From: Muribaculaceae bacterium
GTDB taxonomy: Bacteria; Bacteroidota; Bacteroidia; Bacteroidales; Muribaculaceae
Direction of reading: 5' to 3'
DNA: 46,020 bases
NCBI GenBank assembly: GCA_029068655.1
Contig: JAIECF010000026.1
Coordinates: forward strand, 1 to 46,020
The notes below the pieces were generated by a model. It did no database searches and was not told the DNA's origin. It saw only the letters and a program-made list of their open reading frames with translations. Shown one piece after another: positions 1-10,796 of this stretch. Made by a program: the position numbers and the translations under genes. Numbering within the stretch: the stretch's first letter is position 1; every line of letters starts with the position of its first letter.

Positions 1-1
1 C

Positions 2-48
2 GAAAGGGATTGTGAGGCTCTTTCTTTATTCCGACCGATATGGCAGTA
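2..48 (+). CDS. 3' end of an upstream tail-module gene (partial)
   Basis: An open frame enters from the left edge and ends in TAG at 46-48, overlapping the next start codon by nine bases. Only about 15 residues are visible (ending RPIWQ). Short overlaps of this kind are the rule in this module, which is the only support. Nothing can be said about its function. Confidence 0.3.
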
Positions 49-564
49 GAATACACACTTTGGATGCAGAAAACGAAAGAGGGAAGCGAGGTCAAGGATT
101 CGCTCTCCGCTTTCGGGTTTGCTGTGTGCGCTATTCCGTGGCCTTCGGAGGAAACAGAGGATGTGTCGGTGCGCGTGTGGCCCGGTCAGCACGGAGAGGA
201 CGCATACATTCCCCCAAGCGGATTGAAACTGAAAGCGTATGACGTGGAGGTGGAGTTCTGTTTTAAGTCTTCAGTCTTGAGTCTTGAGTCTTCAGAAGGC
301 TCCGCTTATGAGGCATACAAGGCTTTGCGCAACTATCTGACCGGGATTGACGGAAGCGGTGGGGAACTGAAAATCTATGATCCCTATTGGCGCAGAGGAC
401 GCAAAAAGGTGCGTGTGAAGAAAATCGGTGACTTAGACCCTCACCGCTCCAATGTGGATGAGGTGCTGTCCGCTAAGGTGACTTTCCGCGTGGCTGATCC
501 GGTTACGGAAATCGGTGTCGGCAAGGATGCAAACGGTAACATTGTAAGTTTGGGTGCAGTATGA
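40..564 (+). CDS. Dit-like distal tail protein
   Basis: A 174-residue protein immediately upstream of the giant hub/fibre gene, with ATGA stop-start overlap (561-564). Its size, all-beta look and position match distal tail (Dit) proteins, which form the hexameric baseplate ring joining the tail tube to the hub. No signature motif confirms this, so the call rests on context. The coding sequence contains four 7-bp tandem units (266-293), encoding a Ser/Leu-rich stretch near residues 76-85, which is unusual inside a structural gene. Alternative: another small baseplate protein. Confidence 0.55.
   Translation: MAVEYTLWMQKTKEGSEVKDSLSAFGFAVCAIPWPSEETEDVSVRVWPGQHGEDAYIPPSGLKLKAYDVEVEFCFKSSVLSLESSEGSAYEAYKALRNYLTGIDGSGGELKIYDPYWRRGRKKVRVKKIGDLDPHRSNVDEVLSAKVTFRVADPVTEIGVGKDANGNIVSLGAV
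266..293 (+). repeat. 4 x 7-bp tandem repeat in the Dit-like gene
   Basis: Units AGTCTTC, AGTCTTG, AGTCTTG, AGTCTTC sit head to tail at 266-272, 273-279, 280-286 and 287-293. The unit length is not a multiple of three, so loss or gain of one unit shifts the reading frame of the surrounding gene. Confidence 0.85.
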
Positions 565-3500
565 GTTGGGAGATTAAGAGCAAGAACAACGAGGTCAAGT
601 TTGAGGTCGGGAAGGTAGAGTATAACGACGAATGGATGCAGGAGCGTTATGTAACCGTCACGATCGAATCCCCTGCGCCCATCAACTTTCAGATAGGCGA
701 CTATCTTATCTACAGAGGGGAGAGGTTTGAGATAAACTATGACCCCGGCAAAATCAAGTCGGCAGAGGCATACGACAAGGGAGATGCTTTCCGCTATGAA
801 AACGTGAAGTTCAACTCGCTTGCAGATGAACTGACGCGGTGTGACTTCTTAGATGTTGTTCTCAATGACAACCAACTTCACTTTACCGGGTTGCCCAAAT
901 TCAGTTTCTATGGAGGAGTGAAGACGCTTGCGGATAGGATCCAGGCTAACCTGGACAGGGCTTATCCGGGGATGTGGACTGTGGAATGCCTCTCTAACGG
1001 AGCCGGAGGCTCCGACACCGGGACAAACAGCGATATTGAATTGAATGTCGCAGTTGATACCATCAAGGTGTCGGGTGCGCTGGAGATACTTGTCAATCAA
1101 TTCAAGACATACTACACTATCAAAGGGCGCACACTCACTATCGGGGCGGCTGGCGTTCCGGCTGACCATCTTTTCAAGTATGGCAAGGGTAACGGGCTCT
1201 ATGAAATTGAGGAAAACGCGGAGGCAGACCAGCAGATTGTAACAAGACTTCGCGCCTACGGCTCTACGCGGAATATTCCGCATCGCTATTACAATTCGCT
1301 GACGGACGCTGACGGCGTCAAGCTGATACCCGATAATATGGCGGTGCAGTATCTTATGCTTCCGTCGTTCCCTTATACCACTCAAGACCCCTATATTAAC
1401 TCCAAAAACATTGACGCGCTCGGAGTGAGGGAAGGTACTATCTTCTTTGACGGAAGCGGTGAGTTGGAGGAAATCTACCCATCAATCGAGGGAATGACCG
1501 CAGAGCAACTGAAAGCGGCTGGCGTACCCTGCAATGCCGAGGGCGCGCTTGACGTGCTTGTGAGTGCGGAGCAGATGACTGATAACGGTGTCGGCAAGAT
1601 TGAGGGGGATGCTTTTGAGGGGAACGCTACCACTACGGCAGAGCCGGAGACGTTCAAGGTAACTATAAAAGACGTTGGCTTTGACATCAACGACCATATC
1701 ATTGAGGGCAATTCGGAGAGTCCTACACTTTCCTTCAAGTCCGGAATGCTCGGTGGGCGCGACTTCGAGATTGTGGAGTGCAAGAAGGAGGGTAACAACT
1801 ATGTGCTGGAACTTAACCGCGTCTATGACGAGGATATAAAGTTGTGGTTCCCTTACAAGGATTACAATGCCAAGAAGGATGATAAGTTCGTGCTTCTCAA
1901 TATCCGTATGCCGGAGGTCTATATCAAAGCGGCTTCGCAACGTCTTTTGGAGGCGGCGGAGAAATGGCTGGCTAAGAACGACTATTCACGCTCCATCTAC
2001 GCTCCGAAGATTGACGAGAACTTTATGGCTCGTCAGCATGACGCGGCTATGGCGAGCGGTGGCACTATCAAGAGCCTTCACGATACGCTGTGCGCCGGTA
2101 TGCAGTTGCTTTTCGAGGATGAAGACCTCGGAATAGACGCGGCTATCTTTATCGACCGTCTTACCATCATCGAGGGCGAGGGTTCGATACCGACATACGA
2201 GGTGGTGCTGAAGGAGGAGAAGACTGTCGGACGGCTTGACAAGATGCAGAATCAGATAGATTCGCTCGCGGCAGGGCAGGGGCAGGGTAGCGGTGGCTAC
2301 AACGCTTCGCAGATCCGGAGTCTTATCAACGCCTACGGCGGTCAGCTATTCCTATCCAAACTGAAAGACGATAGGAGCGCGGGCAAGGTCGCATCAGACA
2401 AAGGTTTTGAGGTCGGTGACTTTCTTGCGGGAGTGTCGGGGGCGATGATCGGCATTGACGCGCAGGACGGAGAGTCGTTTGCCGAAGTCGGCAGACTATG
2501 GGTTCGCGTGAAGGCTTACTTTGAGTCGCTTACCATCATAGATGCGCAGACGCTTGCAGGGAAGCAATATATCACTCCGGGAGGGTCGGTTAAGATTACC
2601 TCTGTGGAGGAAGTTTTCACCTCCGACAAACCTGCTTCGCTGAGAGGGTGGCGTTGCTATTTCCTTTCGGAGCAGGACGGAGAAAAGACGGAGACGAAGA
2701 TGATCGTGGGCGATCAGGCGATCTCTGAGATGTTCAACGCTAAAGCTGGAACCTCAAACAAAATAAGTAATCACCGCTATTGGCGATTGGTGACCGGTGT
2801 CAGCAATGACGCATACGAAGAGAACGGCAACCATTACGGCTATATCGAATTGTCAGCTTCTAACTGCGAGGCTGATAGTGACGTGCCCGAAGAAGGTGAC
2901 GTGCTGTGCCAACTCGGTTATCAGGGGACTAACAACGCGGAGAGACAGACGGCGATGGTGTTCTCCACCGTTGACGCGGACGCTCCGAGCATCAAGATGT
3001 ATTCGGGCATCAACTCGTATTCGCTCAACGACAAGGCGATCATATCCTTCGGGCGCGACCCGCTGACAAGCAAGGTCTATTTCCGTCTCGGAAATTCAAG
3101 CGCAAAGCAGTATCTTGACTATACTCAGGACGGAGGCCTTAAATTGGCCGGCGAGTTTTCAATTTTAGCAAATTCTCAGATCGGCGGCAAGTCGGTGGCA
3201 GACTATATTCTTGACATTGCGCCTGACGCCTATGATGATACGGAATTGAGGGACAAGGTGGATGACGCTCAATCTTCCGCTGACACAGCGCAGAGCACAG
3301 CAGACTCGGCCTTGTCGGCGGCAGGCGACGCGCAACAGACGGCAGACAATGCGCAGACCGCGGCCCAGCAGGCTAAGGATGCGGCCGATTCATACAAGTA
3401 TCTGAAGGAATCGCTTCTTGATGCCACTAAAGGCTCCACGCAGATCAGTGGCGGCCTTATCCTCTCGCGGATGATGGCTCTCGGCTATACGGACAATGCC

Positions 3501-6500
3501 GACATGTTCCACATCCTCTCGGGAATGAACGGAGCGTATAACGACTCTCTCGGTGTCAAGACTCCGTTCCTATGGGGAGGGGGCACGATGATCGACCTCT
3601 TCAATCCCGACGGGACCAAAAAGACGGGGCTGACGGACTATGCCAAGGCGATGATCCGCATGGACGGCTCGTCCTATTTCGGCGGTGGCGCCCACGCATT
3701 CAACGCTGACGGCACGGGATGGCTCGGCGACAAGGACAACGGCATAAAGTTTGACGCTCTCGGCAGGATAACCGTAGGGAGCGGTGTCACCATCAACATC
3801 AACAACGAGGACAAGGGAATCAAGGAGACCATCGAATCTGTCCTCAACTTCCAATTGGGCTTCGAGAATCTGCTGACTCCGTGCGATGCCAACGGCAACC
3901 CTATCTCATGGGCGGAGGCGACGCAATCAGACGGGGCGGGAGGCATCAAGGCGAAGTCGCTGAAGGCTAACGTCGGTCTTTGGTCTGAGTCGTTTGTTTC
4001 AGCAAGGGGCAGGAATCCTTGGCAGAACAGCGGGCCGGTCGGTTCCACGTCGCTGAGCGGTCTTGACGATGTGGCCCTATCCAACCTTGCAAGCGGTCAG
4101 AGCCTTGTCTACAACGGCACGGAGTGGGTGAATCAGACGATTCAGCAAGGCCTCAATACGACTGAGCTTGCAAACTACCTTACCACGAATAACTACGCCA
4201 AGACGGCTGACATTCAGCAGTGGGTGGAAGATAAGAATTATCTTACCGACCATCAGGACATCTACAAGCTGACGTTCCAATCGGGCGTATTCTCTGCAAA
4301 GACCTACACGCCAAATTCGTCGGCTCAGACGGTCAATATCCCGACAACGACAAGCCATATCTCCGAGGGAGCAAATCTCTATTTCACGGATGCACGTGCG
4401 CAGTCGGCACTTGCAAGCACGGTCTCTGCCCTAAACACTGCAATCGGCACTAAACTTCCGACTGCCACTTTCGATACTTTCAAGAGCGGATATGACTCTT
4501 GGAAGTCTGACGTGGATGCTTTCATTGCGGAGTTCGGCTCGATGTTCGACAAGGAGGCCGACTCTTCTCTTCCGAAAGGCTACCGCATCAAGGCTCTCTT
4601 CGGTCTATACACCGACGAGTTCCTTTCCGCAAGGGGAATGAACGGCAATAGCGGAGGGGGTGCAATCGGGAATCGTCTTGATTCCTGGAGTGCGTATGTG
4701 TCGGGCAATGGCGACGTTCTTTCGGCAGACTTGGGCTATGAACTTAAGCAACGCATAGACAATCTGCCGACAACGAGCGTGAACCCCTATGCGCTGACAA
4801 TTCAGAAGAACGGCACGGCACTCGGCACTTACGACGGCTCCTCGGCTCTGACGATAAACATCAGCGACGTTGCATCAGCATCTGCATTGTCTACGCACAC
4901 AAGCAACACCACAATCCACATAACCGCCACCGAGCGGACGCTGTGGAATCAGACGGCCACAAACCTCTCGGCTATCCTCGGCTCGGATGCGAGCGGAGTG
5001 ATTGACAAGTGGGATGAGATTGTGGCGTTCCTTGCAACGTACACGGAGGCCGACACATTGGCAGGGTTGCTGTCAAATAAGGCCGACAAGACCACTAAGA
5101 TAAGCGCAGGGACGGGTCTGAGCGGTGGCGGTGACCTCACTGCAAACAGAACGCTCTCATTGGCTACGAGCGGAGTGACGGCAGGGACATATTTCAAGAC
5201 CACGGTTGACGCATACGGACGTGTGACGGCAGGTAGCAATCCGACAACGCTTGCGGGCTACGGCATCACTGACGCTTATACCAAGACCGAAGCCGAGGGC
5301 GCGTTTGTCAAGAAGTCGGGCGACACGATGACGGGGACGCTTAAGATTACCAACGGCTATCTAAATATTAACGGGAGCTACATCACGGGGCTGGACAATG
5401 GCGGATTTCAGTTTATGCCGAAAAATAGTCTAACGGCTGAGATGAGCAAAAATGGTTTCTATCCAATCGTGACAATGTTTCTCGGTACGACGACAAACCG
5501 CTGGCATCGCTTATATGCGAATAGCGTTGACGTCAGCGAGAAAATCAAGATAGGCGATGGTGAGATTATCTGGGATGCGGAAAAAGGTGGATTCAAGTTC
5601 ACGCACGGCATCTACTCGGAGGAATGGATTTCCGCGAGGGGAGCGAATGCCAGCGCAGGCGGTGGCTCGCTCGGTCTTGACGAGTCTCAGCTTGCCGATT
5701 ACCTTACGGACCACGGCTATGCCACTCAGACATGGGTCAACACGCAGGGATTCCTTAAGTCAGTCGCTTGGGCTGACGTGACGGGCAAGCCTACGACCCT
5801 CGCTGGGTACGGCATAACTGACGCTAAGATTGCAAACGGCGTGATAACGCTCGGTGGTAATTCGATTACGCCTTTGACATCGCATCAGAGTCTTTCAGGC
5901 TACGCAACTCAATCATGGGTTCAGAGCCAAGGGTATCTGACGGGACATCAGAGTCTTTCGAACTATGTCACGCTCAACACAGCACAGACAATCAGCGCCA
6001 AAAAGACGTTTACGGGAGGAATAGCTTTCAATCAAGGTGTTTCAGAAAATACCGCAATGCCGTTCTTCCTCGGTATCAAGGCATTCTCGGATGGAGGCGA
6101 CTTGCAATGGATAACAGCTTCAAAAGTCTGCGCGGCTATTGGGGCGGCTACTGCAAGTTCTCTTGCCAATTACGTCACTTTGGACGGGGCTCAGACGATT
6201 AGCGGAGTAAAGACTTATACTAATGGATTTAAGCTGAAAACAGATACATCATGGTCAAACTCTGACAGAACAATCCCTTTCGGTCTTAATGGCGATTCAT
6301 CAACTATAGCGTGGTATTATGATAATGCGGACAAGGGACTTACTTTCAATCCAAGTACCGGAGCATTAAAGGCTGGCTCGTTCGTTAAGCGCGGCGGCAC
6401 CTCCTCCCAATTCCTCAAGGCAGACGGGTCGGTTGATTCCAACTCTTATGCCCTTGCGTCTTCGCTTGGAAGCTATCTGCCTTTGAGCGGTGGAACATTA

Positions 6501-9278
6501 AAGAACGGAACGAGCATTGTGCCTTTGCAGATTGATACAGATTCCGCAGATGAAATCGGATTGCGATTCAAGATGTCTGGCACTTTTAAAGGTTGGCTCG
6601 GCTATCATCCGACATATGGCACGAATCTATATAATTACACAGCCAAAACATATCTTGGTCTGCGTGACAACGGCAATGCCTATGTCGGAAACAATCTTGT
6701 CCTCACTTCCGCAAACATCGGCAGTTACGCCATCACCTCGCATCAGTCGTTGGCGAATTATGTTGATAGGACTACTGCTCAGACGATTGGAGGAAATAAG
6801 ACATTTACGGGTTGTTCTAGGGTTGAGATGGCGTTGATGTTCAAGGAGAGCAGTACTACTAAGGGTCTGTATTTCACGCCGAACACAGAGGGAGGACTTG
6901 CCATATGCAGACATGAAAGCTATGCTTGGAAGTCTACGCCTATTATTATCGACTATAATGGCGCTATCCACTCGTACTTGACCACTACTTCATATTTGGC
7001 AGGAAACAAGGGCACTGCAATCATTAGCTCCGATGCGACGGGAGGGAAAGGCAGGTACACCATGCTCGCTAAGATGAACTCCACAAACGGAGTAATGACG
7101 TTCGGAACATACGAAAGCAGATTAGAGTTTCACTATACCGCCAATACACTCATTAACGAGGCAAAGAACACTATCTCATGGGGTATCACGCTTCTTGACG
7201 AGGATGGCAACTCCACGTTCAATAAAATCATCAAAAGCGGTGGTACGTCAAGTCAGTTCCTAAAGGCTGACGGAAGTGTAGATGGAACTGCATATCTCCC
7301 TCTGACGGGAGGGACGCTGAATGGTGGTTCTGATACGCCTTTATACCTCAATTCCAATACTACCAATACTTGCTACCTCGGGTTAAAAGCCAGCGGCACT
7401 ATTCTTGGCTATTACGGAGCGAATGCAAATGGCCCCATCTGGTATAAGAGCGGAGCCAACACCATCTGGCACTCCGGCAACGACGGCGCAGGGTCGGGTC
7501 TTGACGCAGATTTGCTGGATGGGGTGCATAACGGGGATTTGACGGCGAAATATCTTGTCGCCATCAATGATGCGACCACCGACCTCAATACTCTTGGGGC
7601 GAAATCGGACAAAATTACATATTATTATGCGGGGGGCGGCTCCACCAACGCAAACCGACCTACGACAGCCCATCCGTTCGGAGTTTTCAATCTCCGTGTC
7701 GCAGACGGATATATGGCTCAGCTTGCAATTCAGTATGGCCGACTATATGCGCGGTATTATGATAGTTCAACATGGGGCGCATGGAATACATTGGCACTCA
7801 CTACCGACAACGTCGCCTCCGCCACCCGTCTGCAAGGCTCCTACTCGCTTTGGGGACAGACGTTCTACGGCAATAATGTGAGCGGAAATATGACGGGGGT
7901 GGGAACCATATCCCGCTCCGGCACGGAAGCCCCTTACTTGCTGGCCGCTTCAACTCCGGCGAACGCAGGAGCTCTCGGAACCGCCGTCGGCATCGGAATC
8001 GCGCCCCTTTCTTACGGAATGTTCTTCTGGGGAGAAGGCACCGGCAAAGGCCACATTCAGGTCGGGCGCAAGGATGGCACTGCCACCGCCTATAATCTCA
8101 TCCTTCAAGAGTTCGGCGGCAACGTCGGAATAGGCACCACCGCACCAGCCTACAAGTTGGATGTCAACGGGACATCACGATTCTCTAATACAATGATAGT
8201 CGCTGTTCCAGATTCATGTGCTAACTATAATCAAGGCATAAGGCTCTACGGCTCGGCTACGGATTCAACATGGTCGTTGATATGCTTCGGATGTGACATT
8301 ACCAAAGCATCAGGCACACATAGCAATCAATGGCTTGTAGGAAGAAGCGAGAATAATGCCTTTGTGATTGACAAAGGAGGTTCGACAGGTGCAAATGGAA
8401 TCATCATTACCGCAGATCTGAAGGTCGGCATCGGCAAGACCAACCCCTCCTATAAACTTGATGTCAACGGAGAGATACGCGCATCGGGATGGCTAAGGCA
8501 GACAGGAATAGCGGGATGGTATAACGAGACCTATGCAGGCGGTTGGTACATGAATGACACCACTTGGATAAAGACATACAACCAAAAGTCCATATACTCA
8601 GGCACGGGAACAATCCGCACCGACGGCGCTTTGCAGGTAGGAGCAAACGGAGCAACGTTCATCGCCACAAATGGCGGAAATGTGGGTATCAACAACACAG
8701 ATCCGACCTACGCCCTTGACGTTACGGGCGACATCCGCGCTTCCGCAAACCTCAGAAGCAACTATCTCTACAGCGGTGGCATTGAGCTGAATGCCCATAA
8801 CACCCCATACATCGACTTCCATTGCAACAAGACGACGGCAGACTACGACGTGCGCCTAATCAATCAGACATCGGGCGAACTGAAATGCGTCGGAACGTTC
8901 CGCGCTACCGTCGGAATGTGGTCGGACGGGTATGTGAGCGCGAGGGGACAGAACACAAGTTCGGACGCAAGGCTGAAACAGAATCTCAATGCCTTTGAGA
9001 TTGCGCTTCATCAGATAGCGAATGCGCCAAGTGTGGCATTTAATTGGAAAAATGGAGGGCATGATGTCGGCTCTATCGCGCAGTATTGGCAGGGCGTGAA
9101 CCCGTTGCTGACGCCTAAAGCCCCCAACGGCTATCTTACATTGCAGTATGGGAAGACGGCGTTGTTGGCTTCGATTTCTATTGCCAAGAAAGTGATTAGC
9201 CATGAGGAAAGGATTGCTCAGTTGGAGAGAGAGAACAAGGAACTTAAACGTAAGATTGAAATTTTGGAAAGGAGGTAA
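561..9278 (+). CDS. Giant tail hub/fibre protein with S74-type C-terminal chaperone domain
   Basis: A 2905-residue protein. The first ~560 residues resemble a tail-hub (Tal-type) domain. An Ala/Gln-rich coiled coil lies around residues 905-945. Then come repeated fibre modules: SGLDDVALS, LAGYGITDA, GDTMTGTL, GGTSSQFLKADGSVD and GNVGIGTT-type units. Four copies of a G-[LIM]-[WY]-[ST]-[DE]-x-[FWY]-x-SARG-x-N motif occur near residues 1138, 1349, 1683 and 2785. The C-terminus from residue ~2800 starts SSDARLKQ and ends in a coiled coil, as in the intramolecular chaperone of endosialidases (peptidase S74), which trimerises the fibre and then self-cleaves near the Ser-Asp. It probably forms the central tail tip and binds the host surface. 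The start is fixed by ATGA coupling to the Dit-like gene. Confidence 0.9.
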   Translation: MSWEIKSKNNEVKFEVGKVEYNDEWMQERYVTVTIESPAPINFQIGDYLIYRGERFEINYDPGKIKSAEAYDKGDAFRYENVKFNSLADELTRCDFLDVVLNDNQLHFTGLPKFSFYGGVKTLADRIQANLDRAYPGMWTVECLSNGAGGSDTGTNSDIELNVAVDTIKVSGALEILVNQFKTYYTIKGRTLTIGAAGVPADHLFKYGKGNGLYEIEENAEADQQIVTRLRAYGSTRNIPHRYYNSLTDADGVKLIPDNMAVQYLMLPSFPYTTQDPYINSKNIDALGVREGTIFFDGSGELEEIYPSIEGMTAEQLKAAGVPCNAEGALDVLVSAEQMTDNGVGKIEGDAFEGNATTTAEPETFKVTIKDVGFDINDHIIEGNSESPTLSFKSGMLGGRDFEIVECKKEGNNYVLELNRVYDEDIKLWFPYKDYNAKKDDKFVLLNIRMPEVYIKAASQRLLEAAEKWLAKNDYSRSIYAPKIDENFMARQHDAAMASGGTIKSLHDTLCAGMQLLFEDEDLGIDAAIFIDRLTIIEGEGSIPTYEVVLKEEKTVGRLDKMQNQIDSLAAGQGQGSGGYNASQIRSLINAYGGQLFLSKLKDDRSAGKVASDKGFEVGDFLAGVSGAMIGIDAQDGESFAEVGRLWVRVKAYFESLTIIDAQTLAGKQYITPGGSVKITSVEEVFTSDKPASLRGWRCYFLSEQDGEKTETKMIVGDQAISEMFNAKAGTSNKISNHRYWRLVTGVSNDAYEENGNHYGYIELSASNCEADSDVPEEGDVLCQLGYQGTNNAERQTAMVFSTVDADAPSIKMYSGINSYSLNDKAIISFGRDPLTSKVYFRLGNSSAKQYLDYTQDGGLKLAGEFSILANSQIGGKSVADYILDIAPDAYDDTELRDKVDDAQSSADTAQSTADSALSAAGDAQQTADNAQTAAQQAKDAADSYKYLKESLLDATKGSTQISGGLILSRMMALGYTDNADMFHILSGMNGAYNDSLGVKTPFLWGGGTMIDLFNPDGTKKTGLTDYAKAMIRMDGSSYFGGGAHAFNADGTGWLGDKDNGIKFDALGRITVGSGVTININNEDKGIKETIESVLNFQLGFENLLTPCDANGNPISWAEATQSDGAGGIKAKSLKANVGLWSESFVSARGRNPWQNSGPVGSTSLSGLDDVALSNLASGQSLVYNGTEWVNQTIQQGLNTTELANYLTTNNYAKTADIQQWVEDKNYLTDHQDIYKLTFQSGVFSAKTYTPNSSAQTVNIPTTTSHISEGANLYFTDARAQSALASTVSALNTAIGTKLPTATFDTFKSGYDSWKSDVDAFIAEFGSMFDKEADSSLPKGYRIKALFGLYTDEFLSARGMNGNSGGGAIGNRLDSWSAYVSGNGDVLSADLGYELKQRIDNLPTTSVNPYALTIQKNGTALGTYDGSSALTINISDVASASALSTHTSNTTIHITATERTLWNQTATNLSAILGSDASGVIDKWDEIVAFLATYTEADTLAGLLSNKADKTTKISAGTGLSGGGDLTANRTLSLATSGVTAGTYFKTTVDAYGRVTAGSNPTTLAGYGITDAYTKTEAEGAFVKKSGDTMTGTLKITNGYLNINGSYITGLDNGGFQFMPKNSLTAEMSKNGFYPIVTMFLGTTTNRWHRLYANSVDVSEKIKIGDGEIIWDAEKGGFKFTHGIYSEEWISARGANASAGGGSLGLDESQLADYLTDHGYATQTWVNTQGFLKSVAWADVTGKPTTLAGYGITDAKIANGVITLGGNSITPLTSHQSLSGYATQSWVQSQGYLTGHQSLSNYVTLNTAQTISAKKTFTGGIAFNQGVSENTAMPFFLGIKAFSDGGDLQWITASKVCAAIGAATASSLANYVTLDGAQTISGVKTYTNGFKLKTDTSWSNSDRTIPFGLNGDSSTIAWYYDNADKGLTFNPSTGALKAGSFVKRGGTSSQFLKADGSVDSNSYALASSLGSYLPLSGGTLKNGTSIVPLQIDTDSADEIGLRFKMSGTFKGWLGYHPTYGTNLYNYTAKTYLGLRDNGNAYVGNNLVLTSANIGSYAITSHQSLANYVDRTTAQTIGGNKTFTGCSRVEMALMFKESSTTKGLYFTPNTEGGLAICRHESYAWKSTPIIIDYNGAIHSYLTTTSYLAGNKGTAIISSDATGGKGRYTMLAKMNSTNGVMTFGTYESRLEFHYTANTLINEAKNTISWGITLLDEDGNSTFNKIIKSGGTSSQFLKADGSVDGTAYLPLTGGTLNGGSDTPLYLNSNTTNTCYLGLKASGTILGYYGANANGPIWYKSGANTIWHSGNDGAGSGLDADLLDGVHNGDLTAKYLVAINDATTDLNTLGAKSDKITYYYAGGGSTNANRPTTAHPFGVFNLRVADGYMAQLAIQYGRLYARYYDSSTWGAWNTLALTTDNVASATRLQGSYSLWGQTFYGNNVSGNMTGVGTISRSGTEAPYLLAASTPANAGALGTAVGIGIAPLSYGMFFWGEGTGKGHIQVGRKDGTATAYNLILQEFGGNVGIGTTAPAYKLDVNGTSRFSNTMIVAVPDSCANYNQGIRLYGSATDSTWSLICFGCDITKASGTHSNQWLVGRSENNAFVIDKGGSTGANGIIITADLKVGIGKTNPSYKLDVNGEIRASGWLRQTGIAGWYNETYAGGWYMNDTTWIKTYNQKSIYSGTGTIRTDGALQVGANGATFIATNGGNVGINNTDPTYALDVTGDIRASANLRSNYLYSGGIELNAHNTPYIDFHCNKTTADYDVRLINQTSGELKCVGTFRATVGMWSDGYVSARGQNTSSDARLKQNLNAFEIALHQIANAPSVAFNWKNGGHDVGSIAQYWQGVNPLLTPKAPNGYLTLQYGKTALLASISIAKKVISHEERIAQLERENKELKRKIEILERR

Positions 9279-9280
9279 TT

Positions 9281-10756
9281 GTGCCACATAGTAATGGAAA
9301 AATCTATAGCGAGGTTGTCAACGGGGAAAAGATCGGTATCAATGAAAGCGACGTGGCCTCTACAATCGGCGTTAACAGCTACGACTGGGTTACACTCGGT
9401 ACATCAGAGAAAAACAACAAATGGTCGAAGAAGAAGCCTGTGCGTGGCGAATCTCCAGCAGACTATCCTGAACCATGGGATAGAAACACTGGCAATGTGC
9501 GTGGCGTAGTCGGCTATCCTATCTATTGGGGTCTGCAAATGCCTTTCAATACTTACCAGCAGTGTAGTCTTTCCGTACATCAGGCATGGCTTAAGCCTCT
9601 TGCCATAAGGGCGGCCCGTCTATTATCTGCGGCCCAATGTATAGGTGTCAAGAATTATGTTTACGCGAGACCTGTCGCGGGGACAGATTGTGTTCGTTGG
9701 ACAGACTACGATGGATACGATCATAAAGCACCCGAACCCTGGACGTGCGGAGTGCAGGGAGCCGAAGCCATTGCAGGTTCCTCAGATTATACGGGTAGTC
9801 CAGGTATGCTGATAAATGTGGATTCTTTCGACACTTCGGAAGTAGGCTTCTATATAGGCATGCCGTCTAACGCATCGTTATCTTTCAAAGACCTGTATGA
9901 TTTCGGCGACTACAGGTTTGTGGTGGAACTTTATAAATATGACGATCGACTGACCGACAGCGCGACACCCGTCGCGGTGCTCGTCTGCATGACCCCCATA
10001 AAGAATATGTCTTTTGGTGCGACGTGCTCCGTGACCGTGAAGTGGCTCAACGCAAAGTTCGGCTTTTCGGGAGACAGTGAGCATAACATATTTGCGGTTA
10101 CAGGCGTCCTCAGATTCGCGTCCCCTCCTACACTCACGGAACTTAAGAGGGATAACAATACAGGGCTTGGATGCGCTTTGCTGACGAATAACAGTTCCAT
10201 TATAGGAATGGGCGATGGCTCTATTCCTCCGTGGACGAATAACTACAAGCCGTTCGTCTGTCAGATAAAGCTAAGGTCGTTCTCCAAGCTGTTCGTGTCG
10301 GCATTGCAGTATATGAGTCCTCCTCCCGCATCGCCGACAAGCTATACGGATTTTCCTTCGACAGCAGTCAATCACAGATCTGACGGGCTGAGGGTCAAGA
10401 CGAGCGTAAAGAACAATGGCACGAGTTCAGTGACGCTTAACCGCAACACAACATCTTCTCCAAGATTTCAGTTTCAGTCGCACGGCTCATACGACACAAC
10501 TCATGCGTCATATTCTGCGATGTGTGATTCTCCATCGGACGGCAAATGGCATGACGTTACGCTCTCGCCGACAGAAACGTTTCCATCATCCACACCTATA
10601 ACAATTCCATCAGGAGCGACCATAAACGTGTACATGCAGTGCCTCGGATTCCTGCCGATAGGACGGACATCATCAATTACAATCCGCACATCTACTGACG
10701 GCGGTACTACATGGGCGATTACGGGAAGTTTCTCGGCTCCGTTCATAGTATCATAA
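9281..10756 (+). CDS. Tail-fibre-associated protein, unknown
   Basis: A 491-residue protein starting with GTG at 9281. A near-perfect Shine-Dalgarno, GGAGGT (9271-9276), overlaps the stop codon of the fibre gene and sits five bases before the GTG. This strong site supports the unusual start and tight coupling. The sequence is rich in Ser, Thr, Gly and aromatics with few charged runs, as in receptor-binding or capping proteins, and has no signal peptide or membrane segment. No domain is recognised. Its place directly after the fibre suggests a virion surface role. Confidence 0.75.
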   Translation: MPHSNGKIYSEVVNGEKIGINESDVASTIGVNSYDWVTLGTSEKNNKWSKKKPVRGESPADYPEPWDRNTGNVRGVVGYPIYWGLQMPFNTYQQCSLSVHQAWLKPLAIRAARLLSAAQCIGVKNYVYARPVAGTDCVRWTDYDGYDHKAPEPWTCGVQGAEAIAGSSDYTGSPGMLINVDSFDTSEVGFYIGMPSNASLSFKDLYDFGDYRFVVELYKYDDRLTDSATPVAVLVCMTPIKNMSFGATCSVTVKWLNAKFGFSGDSEHNIFAVTGVLRFASPPTLTELKRDNNTGLGCALLTNNSSIIGMGDGSIPPWTNNYKPFVCQIKLRSFSKLFVSALQYMSPPPASPTSYTDFPSTAVNHRSDGLRVKTSVKNNGTSSVTLNRNTTSSPRFQFQSHGSYDTTHASYSAMCDSPSDGKWHDVTLSPTETFPSSTPITIPSGATINVYMQCLGFLPIGRTSSITIRTSTDGGTTWAITGSFSAPFIVS

Positions 10757-10796
10757 ATCAGATTTCTACTTATCAATAAAATCAATATCTTACACA

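Noticed and set aside
849-1385. 178-codon minus ORF within the hub/fibre gene
   Set aside because: Antisense to the Tal-like domain, with no ribosome site, promoter or recognisable domain.
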